A stretch of 64,000 nucleotides of DNA from Prorocentrum cordatum (lineage: Eukaryota > Sar > Dinophyceae > Prorocentrales > Prorocentraceae). The stretch covers positions 473,564 through 537,563 of the forward strand of contig CAUYUJ010006335.1 of the NCBI GenBank assembly GCA_963575745.1, written 5' to 3'. Of this stretch, positions 51,938-61,351 are shown in pieces; position 1 is the stretch's first letter, and each line of letters starts with the position of its first letter. A program made the translations under genes and the position numbers. The notes below the pieces were generated by a model that was given only the letters and a program-made list of their open reading frames with translations, made no database searches and had not been told where the DNA came from.

Positions 51938-52425
51938 TTACCTGATCTCCTGCATGATCTTATCCCTCTCGGCACACTCACTTTCTTCTTCGACAACGGC
52001 TGGGTCACACTCTAACTTTGTTCCAGTGTGTAGCCATCGGGCTTTGGCACCCGTGGACGCCGCAGCGTTGCTGGTGCCTGTTGTAGTAGGCGTGTGAGGG
52101 GACTGGACAGCTGGCAGTAACTGATTGAGTTGAGCCTCGAACTTCTGCAGTTTACCATTGGTTTCACCAGCATCTCTTCCTTTCCCGTTGCCAACTCTAC
52201 ATTGCTGCCCTTTTCCTTTTGAAGCTGGGTCTCGGGGCGCCCATGCTGTCGTATACTCTTCGGCCTTGCTCTGAATCCTCTGTGGAGCTGGACATCCGCA
52301 CTGCCATACCCATCGACTTGCCCAGTTTTGCGCCGCCCCGCATTTGCTGCATCCCCAGACTGGATAATTTGGCCCCGGGAGAACTGCCGACTCCTGCCTG
52401 GCAGGCGGCGCTATGACTGTCGTTC
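51938..52425 (-). pseudogene. LINE-2 ORF1, N-terminal part with RanBP2-like finger
   Basis: A - strand frame too broken for simple ORF finding reads NYPVWGCSKCGAAQNW and continues ASRWVWQCGCP, a Trp plus four-Cys finger with the NW core typical of RanBP2-like fingers, though its second Cys pair is spaced by one residue. It continues through a Lys/Gly-rich part, a helical KLQKFEAQLNQLLPAV and an acidic VVEEESECAERDKIMQEIR to a TAA at 51938-51940. Homologous in layout to LINE-1 ORF1. The frame is open for about 160 codons. Confidence 0.6.
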
Positions 52426-52594
52426 AATTGTTCCTAAAGGCCTTGTGGGCTGAAACCGCACGTCGATACACGGGATTCGGAGGTTGCCTCCGTGAACGAG
52501 GTGGGGGCAGTTGTTCCCCCTTGCCGAGCACTCTTGTCCTGAGCACATCGCTACGGACTTGAGCCAACATGGCTACAGATGGCAGACGAGGAAC

Positions 52595-52680
52595 AGGACG
52601 AGGAGAAGCAGGAGGAGGAGGAGGAGGAGGAGGAGGAGGAGGAGGAGGAGGAGGAGGAGGAGGAGGAGGAGGATGGGATG
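52595..52680. repeat. GGA triplet tract
   Basis: About 80 bp of GGA/GAG triplets. Confidence 0.9.
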
Positions 52681-52894
52681 AGAAGGTAAAGGTAGGGCGG
52701 TAGGGAGGGAGGTAGGGATGTGGGGAAGAGATGAGGAGAGAAGGGTGTACCCGTGCTCCATGCTTGGCCTTGCGTGGTTTCTGGGGTCACCATTCCACAA
52801 CACATACAGTACCGAGCGCAGGGTACACGAGGAACTTGTTGAGGAAGCAGCACCAAGCTCGTCGGCAATGGCATCACACAGTCCTCAGCCACAT

Positions 52895-53065
52895 AGAGTC
52901 AAAACGTGTCTTAAGGACGGTTGGTAAGGACGCAAGACCCTTGGAGGCCGAAGTTGGGATTCTTTGGGGCGGCGAGCGACCAGTGAAAACAGTAGAGGAC
53001 GGGCCGCAGAGGCAAGGACAGAAGGGAAACCTAGAGGAAGGTGCGCGTGCTTAGTGCGTCGATTG
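52895..53065 (-). repeat. Dispersed repeat, inverted copy of 35630-35770
   Basis: Read on the - strand: TTTCCCTTCTGTCCTTGCCT, CTGCGGCCCGTCC, GTTTTCACTGGTCGC, CCCAACTTCGGCCTCCAAGG and GTCTTGCGTCCTTACC. Nearly the same text occurs at 35645-35765 on the + strand. Confidence 0.8.
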
Positions 53066-53915
53066 TACATGTCACAATCACAGCCTTCCAGTTCCTGGGA
53101 TGGGTAGCAGCATCACGGTTCTCACTTACGGCATCGCCAAGCCCTATTTCAATTGTCACGGCCACCCAATTCCAGTTTCTGGGATCTTCCGGAGTTCGTC
53201 GTGCACATGCTTATATTATACCATTACACCGTCAGTCTCCCTTTGCAAGCGTTTTTTTGGTGCATGTAGGCAATCGACATAGGTCCTCCTTTCTGTTTCC
53301 GTCTGATGCTGGCCCTCCTGTTTTCCACACCAATCCGTTCTTCACCGAGCTCCCATCCCATTCACTGTCGCACTCGAACGCCCCCCTTCGCCCTCCCCCC
53401 CTGTGTCCATTCCCATCCCGCCACCTGGCGCTGCATAGTAGCTTCTTGCCCGAGCCCGCTCGGATCGTCGCCCGGCCTCGCGTCCCTACACGATCCCCTC
53501 CCCGCAGGCACCTTGACGCGCCCTGCTTGCAGCACTCCGCCAGAGACAGGGCTGCAGCACGCAGCCACACGACCTACATGGTCTGAGGGGGCCGCCTTCC
53601 TTTTCGAGGTTCCAGGTTCGAGGATCGTTCGAGGATCGAGATTCCAGGTTCGAGGATCGAGGATCGTTCGAGGATCGTTTTCCCTTCTCCGCGGCCGCTG
53701 CTCGCCTTCTCCTCGCCCCTGCGTGCGCAAGTCAGCTTGTCCGCAGCCCTGCTTTGCCCGACCGACTCGCGCGACCGCCGAGTCTGCGACTCAAAGTGTT
53801 CCTTTCCCTCTTTGCCCTCGGTTCCCTTCCGTTCGACCAGATCCTTCTCTCTCCCTTCCCGTCCCCCCTCCCCTCCCTGCCCCCCGTCCCTGCCGCCCTC
53901 TTCGCCGCCCCCGCC
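53066..53915. other. No gene recognised; short GTTCGAGGATCG repeats
   Basis: Mixed sequence. At 53605-53685 the motif GTTCGAGGATCG recurs about five times, alternating with GATTCCAG or GTTCCAG. A pyrimidine-rich CCCTCCC stretch precedes 53916. Confidence 0.5.
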
Positions 53916-54221
53916 ATGCCTGGGAGTGCCGCTCGGTCTTTTCGGTTGGGCATTGTCGAGGAGGAGGGTCCTGTTGCCCCCTCTGCGTGCAGCGCTCAGC
54001 TTCGGATGGTGTCCGGGGCCCGCCGCAGGGAAGAGGACGAGGGTTCTCTCGTCCTTGCTTCTGTGTCCGACGAAGAGGCGATGGACGAGACTTCACAGCA
54101 GCAGTTCGATGTGGATGTCGAAAAACCTCTTCCCATTCCGCCAACGTGCCTGGGGTGTGGGCCAAAGTCCCCTCGGAGGCCTGCTGGGACCCCTTGGGAT
54201 GCATCACGGGCGCCTTCCTGA
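53916..54221 (+). CDS. Possible exon, unknown acidic protein with CxxC
   Basis: The start at CCGCCATGCC is a favourable context and follows a pyrimidine-rich leader. The peptide (101 residues) reads MPGSAARSFRLGIVEEEGPV, has an acidic middle (DEEAMDETSQQQFDVDVEKP) and a PTCLGCG near its end. Composition is protein-like, unlike the surrounding repeats. No family recognised. It might be a first exon of a host gene or an N-terminal piece of another retroelement. A second frame at about 54245-54405 (RRLQAAAEAAVAAQEEARKA) is helical and could be a further exon. Confidence 0.3.
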   Translation: MPGSAARSFRLGIVEEEGPVAPSACSAQLRMVSGARRREEDEGSLVLASVSDEEAMDETSQQQFDVDVEKPLPIPPTCLGCGPKSPRRPAGTPWDASRAPS

Positions 54222-54483
54222 GACTCCTCGACGGCGCTCTTGGCGCGCGCGCCTGTCGCGGCGTCTCCAGGCGGCGGCCGAGGCCGCGGTGGCCGCGCAG
54301 GAGGAGGCCCGCAAGGCCGTGGAAGCGCAGGAGGCGCGCGGCAAGGCCTGCCCCGCCGGTTTCCCGCCCCGCTCCTCCGGGGGCAGCGATGGGCTCGGTT
54401 ACGCGTAAGAGTGACCCTTCGCCGGAATGACCTGTGGTGCGGGAGTGGCCTTGCGCCAGAGTCAGAGTTGATGGTTTTTTTCT

Positions 54484-54645
54484 CCACCACCACAAGTTGG
54501 ATGGGGGGAGGAGGAGGAGGAATAGGAGGAGGAGGAGGAGGAGGAGGAGGAGGAGGAGGAGGAGGAGGAGGAGGAGGAGGAGGAGGAAAAGGAGGAGGAG
54601 GAGGAGGAGGAGGAGGTCCCCCTCCGCCTCCAACTTACGGTGGTG
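54484..54645. repeat. GGA tract within a short inverted repeat
   Basis: The left flank CCACCACCACAAGTTGGATG and the right flank (reverse complement CCACCACCGTAAGTTGGAGG) are inverted around a 100-bp GGA tract. CTTGCGCCAGAG also occurs directly on both sides (54451 and 54670). Confidence 0.75.
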
Positions 54646-55073
54646 GAAAAGCGGGCCCATCAAGAGTGACCTTGCGCCAGAGGAACCTCTCCCATATGGC
54701 TGAGTGCGATGCGGTAGCAGCGGCTTCGCGCTCGGGCCTGGCCTCCTCGCGCCACCTGGAACGCCGCGCACCAAAGGTCACCCTTCTCCCGGGGTCGCTC
54801 TTGCGTGGAGCCGAAGGGGCGGGGTGTCGGCTCTGGGGGGAATGGGTTCAGGGGGGCAGCGACGGGAGGAGAAAGGCTGAGGGCTTCGGGGTTTGAGGCT
54901 TTCTGGCGTTTTCGTCGCTTCTCGGTGGCTTTTTGGCCTCGGGACGCCCTTCAGTGGCTGCGCCTCGCCGAGGGCGTTCCAGGGATGCCCAGATCGTCCC
55001 GAACGGCCGCCGAGTTATTGCCCGAAAGCCACGGGGCGACGTCAGGGGGATGGGTCCAGGCGGGAACGCATCG
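54646..55073. other. No gene recognised; weak repeat similarity
   Basis: 54893-55040 shares blocks (CAGATCGTCCCGAACGGCC, CCCGAAAGCCAC) with 11080-11190. Otherwise unassigned. Confidence 0.35.
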
Positions 55074-55215
55074 ATCCCCAATCGCCAATTGATCGCCGAT
55101 AGGACTCTGACAGCTCCACCCCGCCCAGGGACGTGAGGATTCGCCATCGGGGGCCTGGTCGCCGATCTATCTACCGGCGGTGTATCGCTGATTCCAGGTC
55201 GATGCTGCCCCCCCC
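55074..55215 (+). repeat. Repeat block shared with 35985-36115
   Basis: CCCCAATCGCCAATTGATCG, CCACCCCGCCCAGGGACG, ATCGGGGGCCTGGTCGCCGA and CAGGTCGATGCTGCCCCCCC. Confidence 0.7.
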
Positions 55216-55544
55216 TGAGCCAGTCTCCCAGTCTCACCTTGTCGTTCTTCAGCTCCGCCCAGTGCGTGTTGGAACTGTCCCCCCACCCTATGCCTATGCG
55301 GCCGCCCTCATCTTTTCCTCCCGCACTTACTGACTACAGCTCGGCTTGCGCCAGCGCTGCCGACAAGCAGTTGGAGCTGTCCAGGCCGCCTCAAGGGGGT
55401 TGGAGCAGATGGTGTCGGGTGTCGCCAGGCGTGTCCCTGGCCCAGGAGGCTCCCACGGCCTCCAGAACACTCCCGAGGAGGCCCAAAGGACCCTAGGTGC
55501 GAAAAGCTGAGAGCACCTTGGGCCAGGGACGGCTTCGGCAGCGC
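55216..55544. other. No gene recognised
   Basis: Unassigned sequence between two blocks of the GATGCATCG dispersed family. Confidence 0.35.
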
Positions 55545-55720
55545 CCGAGATGGGTTCAGTGGATCGTTTCGTATCGTCGATGCATTTGCGATGCGGCTCG
55601 ATGTGGAGCCCGATGTTTTCTACGCCGACGTCGCCGATGCATCGCTGATGCATCGCCGATGCTAAGCCTGTGCATCGGCTACGCAGCGAAGACGTGGCGC
55701 GTGATTTCTCGACCCCATCT
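55545..55720 (+). repeat. Dispersed repeat with GATGCATCG palindromes, copy 2
   Basis: GATGCGGCTCGATGTGGAGC, CCGATGTTTTCTACGCCGAC, GATGCATCGCTGATGCATCG, and TCGACCCCATCTACTCGGAC. It matches the palindromic part of 35420-35610. Confidence 0.75.
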
Positions 55721-55849
55721 ACTCGGACCCCACGTGGGCGGCCCCCATGTTCGGGGGACGGACACGGACGGGGAAGCCGGAGTAGCAGGAGGGTCCGGAT
55801 TTTCTTTTCTACATTCCGGTTCATTCATGATCAATCTGGCACTCAGGCA

Positions 55850-56085
55850 CACCACGTTCAAGCTTACTCACACCGATATTGACTAACACTCAGACTCACT
55901 CACACATACCACTCACACTTAGATGTACACACACACACACACTCAGACTCACTGACTCCGTCTCGCTCACTTGCATGCGCTTACACTCAGACCCACCGAC
56001 ACTCGGACTCGCTGACACTCAGATTCACATTCAGATTTACTCGTTTTCAGAAACTTCACGCTTACTGACGCTCAGACTGACGGAC
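55850..56085 (+). repeat. ACTCAGACTCACTGAC-type short tandem repeat
   Basis: Degenerate units around CACTCAGACTCACTGAC with an (AC)n run near 55925-55940. After the MITE-like element, the same unit resumes at 56331-56365 (CAGACTCACTGACACTCAGC), which shows the element inserted into this array. Confidence 0.75.
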
Positions 56086-56088
56086 ACA

Positions 56089-56336
56089 GGTGATCGTATC
56101 GTTTTTCATTCATTGTTTTGCCGATCGGCGCGGGCCCTCGCACTCCCCCCTCCCCCCCCATGGAGTAGATCTTGGTTGTTTTTTTGCCCCTGTTTCGAGG
56201 GGGTGGAGTCTTCCCCAGAGGCAGCACTGTCGTAAACAGCCGCACTGAGCAGAGGTCTGGAGCCAGACCCCCCCAGACCCCCCCCCTCCCCCCCTTCCGC
56301 CCAATGTCGAAATGCCGAATAAAGAGAACGCTCACC
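56089..56336. mobile_element. MITE-like element, copy 2 (248 bp)
   Basis: Begins GGTGATCGTATCGTTTTTC. The reverse complement of its end reads GGTGAGCGTTCTCTTTATTC. The body matches 45184-45408 throughout (TTTTGCCGATCGGCGCGGGC, CATGGAGTAGATCTTGG, GCACTGAGCAGAGGTCTGGA, CGCCCAATGTCGAAATGCC). It interrupts the ACTCAGACTCACTGAC array, which defines its borders well. No ORF, so it would be non-autonomous. Confidence 0.8.
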
Positions 56337-56379
56337 AGACTCACTGACACTCAGCCTCATTGAGCATTGACTCATCGCT

Positions 56380-57150
56380 ATGTGGCAGGCGCGGCGATCG
56401 GGCACCCCAGGGAGGAGCCACCAGGGGCGGGCCCGCTGGCGGCCCGATGGTGGGGGCATCTCGTGCGGTTTGCCCGCTCAGTTGCTTAGAGCTCTCTCAT
56501 TCGAGGGCACCATGGTCCACCGCGATGTAGCAGGCGTGGCATTTTGGGACCCCTCAGGAGGAGCCACCAGGGGATATTTCATGTCCCCTCTCGCGGCCAG
56601 ACTGCGGGGACGTCTCAGGCGGTTTGTCTGCTTGGTTGTTCGGACTCTTTTTTGTTGAGAGACTCGTGCTCACCGTGATTTGGGAGGCGTGGCGCATGGG
56701 TGGTACCCCAAGGAGGAACCGCCATTGGTTATTCCATTTCCTTGTCCGTGGCCAGATTGTCGGGACGCCGCAGGCGACTTGCTTGTTTTGTTGTTAAGTC
56801 TCATGTCTTTTGGGAGCCTCATGCTCTCCGCGATCCACCAGGCGTGGCATGTCGGCACCCCGAGGAAGACCCGCCAAGGAGTATTCCATTTCCCCGTTCG
56901 CGGCCAGCTGTCGGGATGTCTCACGTGGTTTGCTTCATGTCCTCATGCACGCCGCGACATAGCAGGCGTGGCATTTGGGAACCTCACGGGGGAGCCGCCA
57001 GGGGGCCTTTTAGACTCCTGTCCTCTTGACCGCCTCATGCTCATTTGCGACATAGCAGGCGTAGCCTTTCGGCACGCCAAGGATGGCCTGCCAGGGGGGT
57101 ATTCTAGACGCTCCGCGCAACCCCACAGGGCCATCCAGCAGCGACGCATG
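56380..57150 (+). repeat. ~150-bp tandem array, + orientation
   Basis: About six units anchored by GCAGGCGTGGCATTTTGGGA (near 56382, 56527, 56680, 56837, 56960, 57055) and by TCGCGGCCAGACTGCGGGGA (56593, 56748, 56900), with GGTTTGTCTGCTTGGTTGTT and GCTCACCGTGATTT. The reverse-oriented counterpart is 58570-59250. Confidence 0.75.
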
Positions 57151-57272
57151 GGCGAGCTGCCCTGATCAGGGATGTGAAGGAGGACTCGGAGGAGGAGGAG
57201 GAGGGGGATGGGGGAGGGGGAATGGGGAGATGGGCGGGGGGAGGAGAGGGGATCAGGCGGATGAGAAAGAGG
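57151..57272. repeat. Purine-rich junction
   Basis: GGAGGAGG and GGGGGAGGGG text between the 150-bp array and the GAT satellite. Confidence 0.6.
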
Positions 57273-57273
57273 G

Positions 57274-57334
<61 letters not shown>

Positions 57335-57372
57335 AATGATGATGATGATGCTGATGATGTTGATAATGATGC

Positions 57373-57403
<31 letters not shown>

Positions 57404-57902
57404 ACTGACGATGATGATGATGACGATGATGCTGATGCTGATGGTGTTGGTGATGGTGATGATGCTGATGATGCTGACGATGCCGATGATGATGTTGATG
57501 ATGATGCTGATGACGATGTTTATGATGATGCTGATGCTGACGCTGATGATGCTGGTGATGATGATGACGATCATGCTGATGATACTGATGATGATGAGCT
57601 GATGATGCTGATGATGCTGATGATGATGCGGATGATGCTGATGCTGATGATGATGCTGCTGATGATGCTGATGCTGCTGATGATGCTGATGATGATACTG
57701 ATGGTGATGATGATGCTGATGATGGTGCTGATCATGATGATGCTCTTGATGACGATGATGCTGATGATGATGATGGTGATGCTGGTGATGACGATGCTGA
57801 TGATGACGACGATGACGATGCTGATGATGTTGATGGTGATGATGCTGCTGATGATGCTGATTAGGATGATCATGCTGATGATGATGATGCTGATGATGAT
57901 GC

Positions 57903-57937
<35 letters not shown>

Positions 57938-58056
57938 GTGGTGGTGGTGATTCTGATGACGATGCTTATGATGATGCTGATGCTGATGCTGATGCTGATG
58001 ATGATGATGACGATGATGCTGATGATGCTGATGATGATGATGATGACGCTGATGAC

Positions 58057-58117
<61 letters not shown>

Positions 58118-58265
58118 CTGATGCTGATGCTGATGCTGATGCTGATGCTGATGCTGATGCTGATGCTGGTGATGATGCTGATGATGATCATGATGATGTT
58201 GATGATGATGAGGAGGAGGAGGAATACTAGGAGTATGAGGAGGTGGAGGAGGAGGTGGAGGAGCA
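57273..58265. repeat. ~950-bp GAT triplet satellite ending in GAG
   Basis: Starts with a pure (GAT)n run of about 20 units, continues with GAT/GCT/GAC mixtures, includes a second pure run (58055-58115) and a (GCTGAT)n run (58115-58165), then GCTGGTGATGATG and GAGGAGGAGG. The same terminal order is seen at 29400-29600. Confidence 0.9.
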
Positions 58266-58569
58266 TGCAGTGGAATAGAGGGCTGGGGGAGCCGTTGTGC
58301 CCCGAGAGAAGGCATCCCCAATCTAGGCGCGAACTGGCAAACAACTCAGCCGTTCTTGGCGGGGCGAGCCTGGGCCACAGACTGGTTCCACGACGCAGAT
58401 CTCAGGAGCAGAGCAGCAGAGCAGATCCCGCACGGCCACAAGGCCGGGTCCTGCAGAGGACACGGGAGGAAAAGTAGCATGCACAGGTATCCTGCAACAC
58501 AAAAACACACATATCCAAAACCCGAGCTCGAAAACCCGAGCCCCTCCTCGGCCTGAAGCGGTCCTTGTT
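58266..58569. other. No gene recognised
   Basis: Unassigned sequence between the GAT satellite and the reverse-oriented array. No coding frame with a recognisable product. Confidence 0.4.
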
Positions 58570-59250
58570 TCCGCGTCTTGACTGTAATGCTACGCCCGCC
58601 ATGGCGCGGTGAGCACGAGGCTCTCCAAAGACGGGAGTCAAAACAACCAAACAGGCAGACCGCTTCGGGCATCCGAACAGTCTGGCCGCGGACGGGGAAA
58701 TGACACGTCCCCTGGCGGCTCCTTCTTGGGGTCGCCGAATGCAACGCGTGCTATATCGCGGCGAGCCCGAGGCCCTCGCAAGGGAGGAACCTAAACAACC
58801 AAACAGGCAAACCGCCTGCGACATCCCCACAATCTGGCCGCGAATGTGGAAATGAGTTGCTCTTCTGGCAGGGTACCCGAACACCACGCCTGACATATCG
58901 CGGTGAGCACGAGGTTCTCAAAAGACAGCGGGCTAAACAACCAAGCACGCAAACCGCCTGAGACATCCCTACAATCCGGCCGCGAACAAGGACATGAAAC
59001 ATTCCCCGGCGGCTCCAACCTGGGATGCCCATGTGTGCATCACAGTGGGCATGAGGCTCTCAAAATACAGGAGTTCAAAAATGCCACGCCTGCTGGATTA
59101 TGGTGAGCATGGGGCTTTTCGAAGACCAGAGCTTAAACAACCAAGCAGGCAAACTGCCTGAAACGTTCCCACAATGAGGGTGCGAACGGGGAGATGAAAC
59201 AAACCTGGCGGGCCATCCTCGGGGTCCGAAAGGCCACACTTGCCAGATCG
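58570..59250 (-). repeat. ~150-bp tandem array, reverse orientation
   Basis: Units carry AACAACCAAACAGGCAAACC, then GCCTGCGACATCCCCACAAT, CTGGCCGCGAA, GGCGGCTCC, and TATCGCGGTGAGCACGAGG. These are reverse complements of the anchors in 56380-57150. About four and a half units, the last two rearranged. Confidence 0.75.
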
Positions 59251-59345
59251 CAGAAATCCCACCAGCCCTCTGGGCGTGATTGCTTTAGTGCGTTTCCTCT
59301 TCCAACGCGGTTCTTCCCCATTCGGGGAGAGGCTTACCACTGCTC
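59249..59345 (+). repeat. Dispersed ~95-bp repeat, partner of 30540-30640
   Basis: AAATCCCACCAGCCCTCTGG, GCGTGATTGCTTTAGTG, GGTTCTTCCCCATTCGGGGA and GAGGCTTACC. Confidence 0.7.
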
Positions 59346-59849
59346 CATATTATTATACACCCCCTCCCCCAGGCGACCGGCAGCCAACCAGGAACAATGA
59401 GGATCCAATGAGGACCCCCCACATCCCTTTCAAAAAACAATACCAACCCACTCTGACTCTACATCTGGAGCATGCGCGGCCAGCCCAATGCGGCCCCACC
59501 CCACCATCCTTGTCAACCAAACAATACAAAACACAATGTGGAGCAACGCTTTGAGTCAGGTTCGTGAGGCCCGCGGGCACTGTGTTTTGACAGGGACGGT
59601 GGGGGTGTCAGCAGATTGCCTGCTGCGCGCAGGACTACCATCCCTGACAAAAGACAATACAACATGCACCTCGCGGCTAAATCTGGATTATGCGCGGCCA
59701 CCCCGCGATCACTGTCAAGTGGTTTTTGACGGACGGCGGGAGTGGTGGCGTAAGACCTGCTTTGCGCAGGCCCACCAGACACAATGATGGGCATTGGTTT
59801 TCGATAAGGATAGCGTGTTTCCCGATGTGTGCTGTCACGTGCGCAGGCG
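59346..59849. repeat. Unassigned, with a diverged ~190-bp duplication
   Basis: ATCTGGAGCATGCGCGGCCA (near 59463) and ATCTGGATTATGCGCGGCCA (near 59681) start two related segments, each containing a nearby ACAATACAAAACAC- or ACAATACAACATG-type run and a CTGC(T/G)(G/T)TGCGCGCAGG-like block. No gene recognised. Confidence 0.45.
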
Positions 59850-60010
59850 CGCCTGACACCCTCTGCACGTGCCCCGAACGTGGCGCACCTGGCGCACGCG
59901 GAGCACGTGACGCATCTGGCGCACCAGGCGTGCCTGACACGCTCGGGCCCCAGGGGTGCCTGGCGCGAGTGGCGCGCCTAGCACGCGTGGTGCACCTCGC
60001 CCCAGCGTCG
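59850..60010. repeat. Short GGCGCACCTGGCGCACG repeat
   Basis: Degenerate 9-10 bp units around GGCGCACCT and CACGTGGCG. Similar units occur near 1878-1915. Confidence 0.65.
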
Positions 60011-60344
60011 CGCACATGGGGTCGGTGTTGGTTCCCAGCAGCTGTCTATCCAAAGACGACCGCTGAGCATGCGCAGGCTCGGGTGTCACTTATGTGTTTG
60101 GAGGGCGGGTTGGAGTGAGCCAGACGGCTTGCTATCTAGGAGGGCGTCTTGACCCCTCATAGCCCCTCACCCTCGACCTGGACGGGGGGGTGTCGCGATC
60201 CATTACAGCGTCCAAGAAGGCCTCGGCGAGAAGGCAACAATCAATATGTTGACCAAGGTGTTGGGCACAAGTTGGCCTCCTGGGGGGGGACTGATATGAC
60301 ACCCCCTCTTCGGTGATCGAACTCTTCAAGGATGGCCACAAGAT
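60011..60344. other. No gene recognised
   Basis: Unassigned mixed sequence. Confidence 0.35.
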
Positions 60345-60540
60345 GGCCCCCAGGGCCCCTAACGGTGTCCACAGACGGCCCCCAGAGGCGCCCAGGAGGC
60401 CCAGAGAGGCCTCGAGAGGCTCCCACCAGAGCCCCAAGAGGTCCCAAGAGGCTCTCCCGAGGCACACAAGACGCTCTACGAGGCCCCTGAGACTGCAACG
60501 AGGCCCCCAAGGCACCCCAATAGGACAAAGTGGTTCGGGG
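60345..60540 (-). repeat. Decamer repeat, inverted orientation
   Basis: CCCCAAGAGG and GGCCCCCAGAGGCG-type units, the reverse complement of the GGGGCCTCTTG units at 541-605 and 30080-30205. Confidence 0.7.
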
Positions 60541-60714
60541 ACGAACAACTACCCTTGAAAAGGGCAGAGACGGCGTGGCCCGCGAACTGGAAAAATTAAC
60601 ATGAATCCATCGAATATCCGGGGAGGAGCGGGAGGATGGGGAGACCCCCCTCCCCCGCCCCCCCCGCTCTCCCACCTCCCCGCCTGCCCCCCCCTCCCCT
60701 CCACAATTACTCAA
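60541..60714. other. No gene recognised
   Basis: Includes C-rich runs at 60644-60690. No gene. Confidence 0.4.
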
Positions 60715-60990
60715 TATGAATACTACTCTCCTCCTTCCCCTGATGACGGGTAGGGATTGTTCGCCCCCCCCCCCCCGCGTATTGTTTTTTTGCACACAGG
60801 ATTCCCGGGAGTTGGGTTTTCGCTTGCATTTTTTCCAAAATGCTGCTCTCGCTGAGGCGCCGGCCTCATTTTCGGGCCCCGCTCGTTCCGAATCGTGCTC
60901 CCGCTGCAGCGCTGGCCTCATTTCCGTGCTTCCGCTCGTTCCGAATCGTGCTCCCGCTGCAGCGCTGGCGTCATTTCCCGTGCCATGCCA
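60715..60990 (+). repeat. Segment shared with 19940-20170, with a 52-53 bp tandem repeat
   Basis: TGCTCTCGCTGAGGCGC (60844), TGCTCCCGCTGCAGCGC (60896) and the same at 60949 mark three units of 52-53 bp, each followed by GGC(C/G)TCATTT. The unit also contains GCTCGTTCCGAATCG. One degenerate unit is present at 20080-20110. Confidence 0.75.
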
Positions 60991-60999
60991 CGGCATGCA

Positions 61000-61290
61000 A
61001 TGCAATGCTAGGTTGCGTTCCGCTGCGCGATGCCATGCCTTCAGCTGAAGCTGTGATATGCAGTGCTTAAGTGCCACGTCGTGCTATGCCATGCTACGCT
61101 TTGATCTTCAACGCCATGCTATGCAATGTTATGTTCGGGGCCGCTGTGCGATGCCATACTTTGCGTTGCAAAGCTTTGTGATGCAATTCTTCACTACGCC
61201 ACGCCACGCCATGCTGTGACATACTACGCTTTGCGGTGCTCTTCTACGCCATGCCATGCCGTGCTCTACACAGCATCGCGTACCATTTCG
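61000..61290. repeat. Degenerate ATGCCATGC-type short repeat
   Basis: Nearly 300 bp dense in ATGCCATGCTACGC, ATGCTATGCAATG and similar 8-10 bp words. Alternating purine-pyrimidine steps are frequent. No gene. Confidence 0.7.
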
Positions 61291-61351
61291 GGATCATTGC
61301 CCTGCTCGACATCCGACGGTGCGAGTAGAGAGGGGATCTACGCCATGGTAA

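Larger units (their letters stand above)
46060..52425 (-). mobile_element. LINE-2: large inactivated non-LTR retrotransposon
   Basis: On the - strand, in order: an ORF1 with RanBP2-like finger (52300-52370), a coiled-coil-like region (50412-49978), endonuclease-like sequence (about 49490-49190), a possible reverse transcriptase remnant (about 48800-47000), the post-transcriptase region (46855-46540) and a Cys/His region (about 46160-46062). Domain order matches LINE-1. A 90-bp minisatellite (50690-51640) and a small inverted repeat (46987-47100) interrupt it. Many stops and shifts. Exact ends unknown. Confidence 0.6.

Noticed and set aside
57083-58477. 464-codon frame with Asp- and Met-rich parts, and its His/Ile-rich - strand counterpart
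   Set aside because: Produced by the GAT satellite between the inverted arrays. No ordinary protein sequence supports it.
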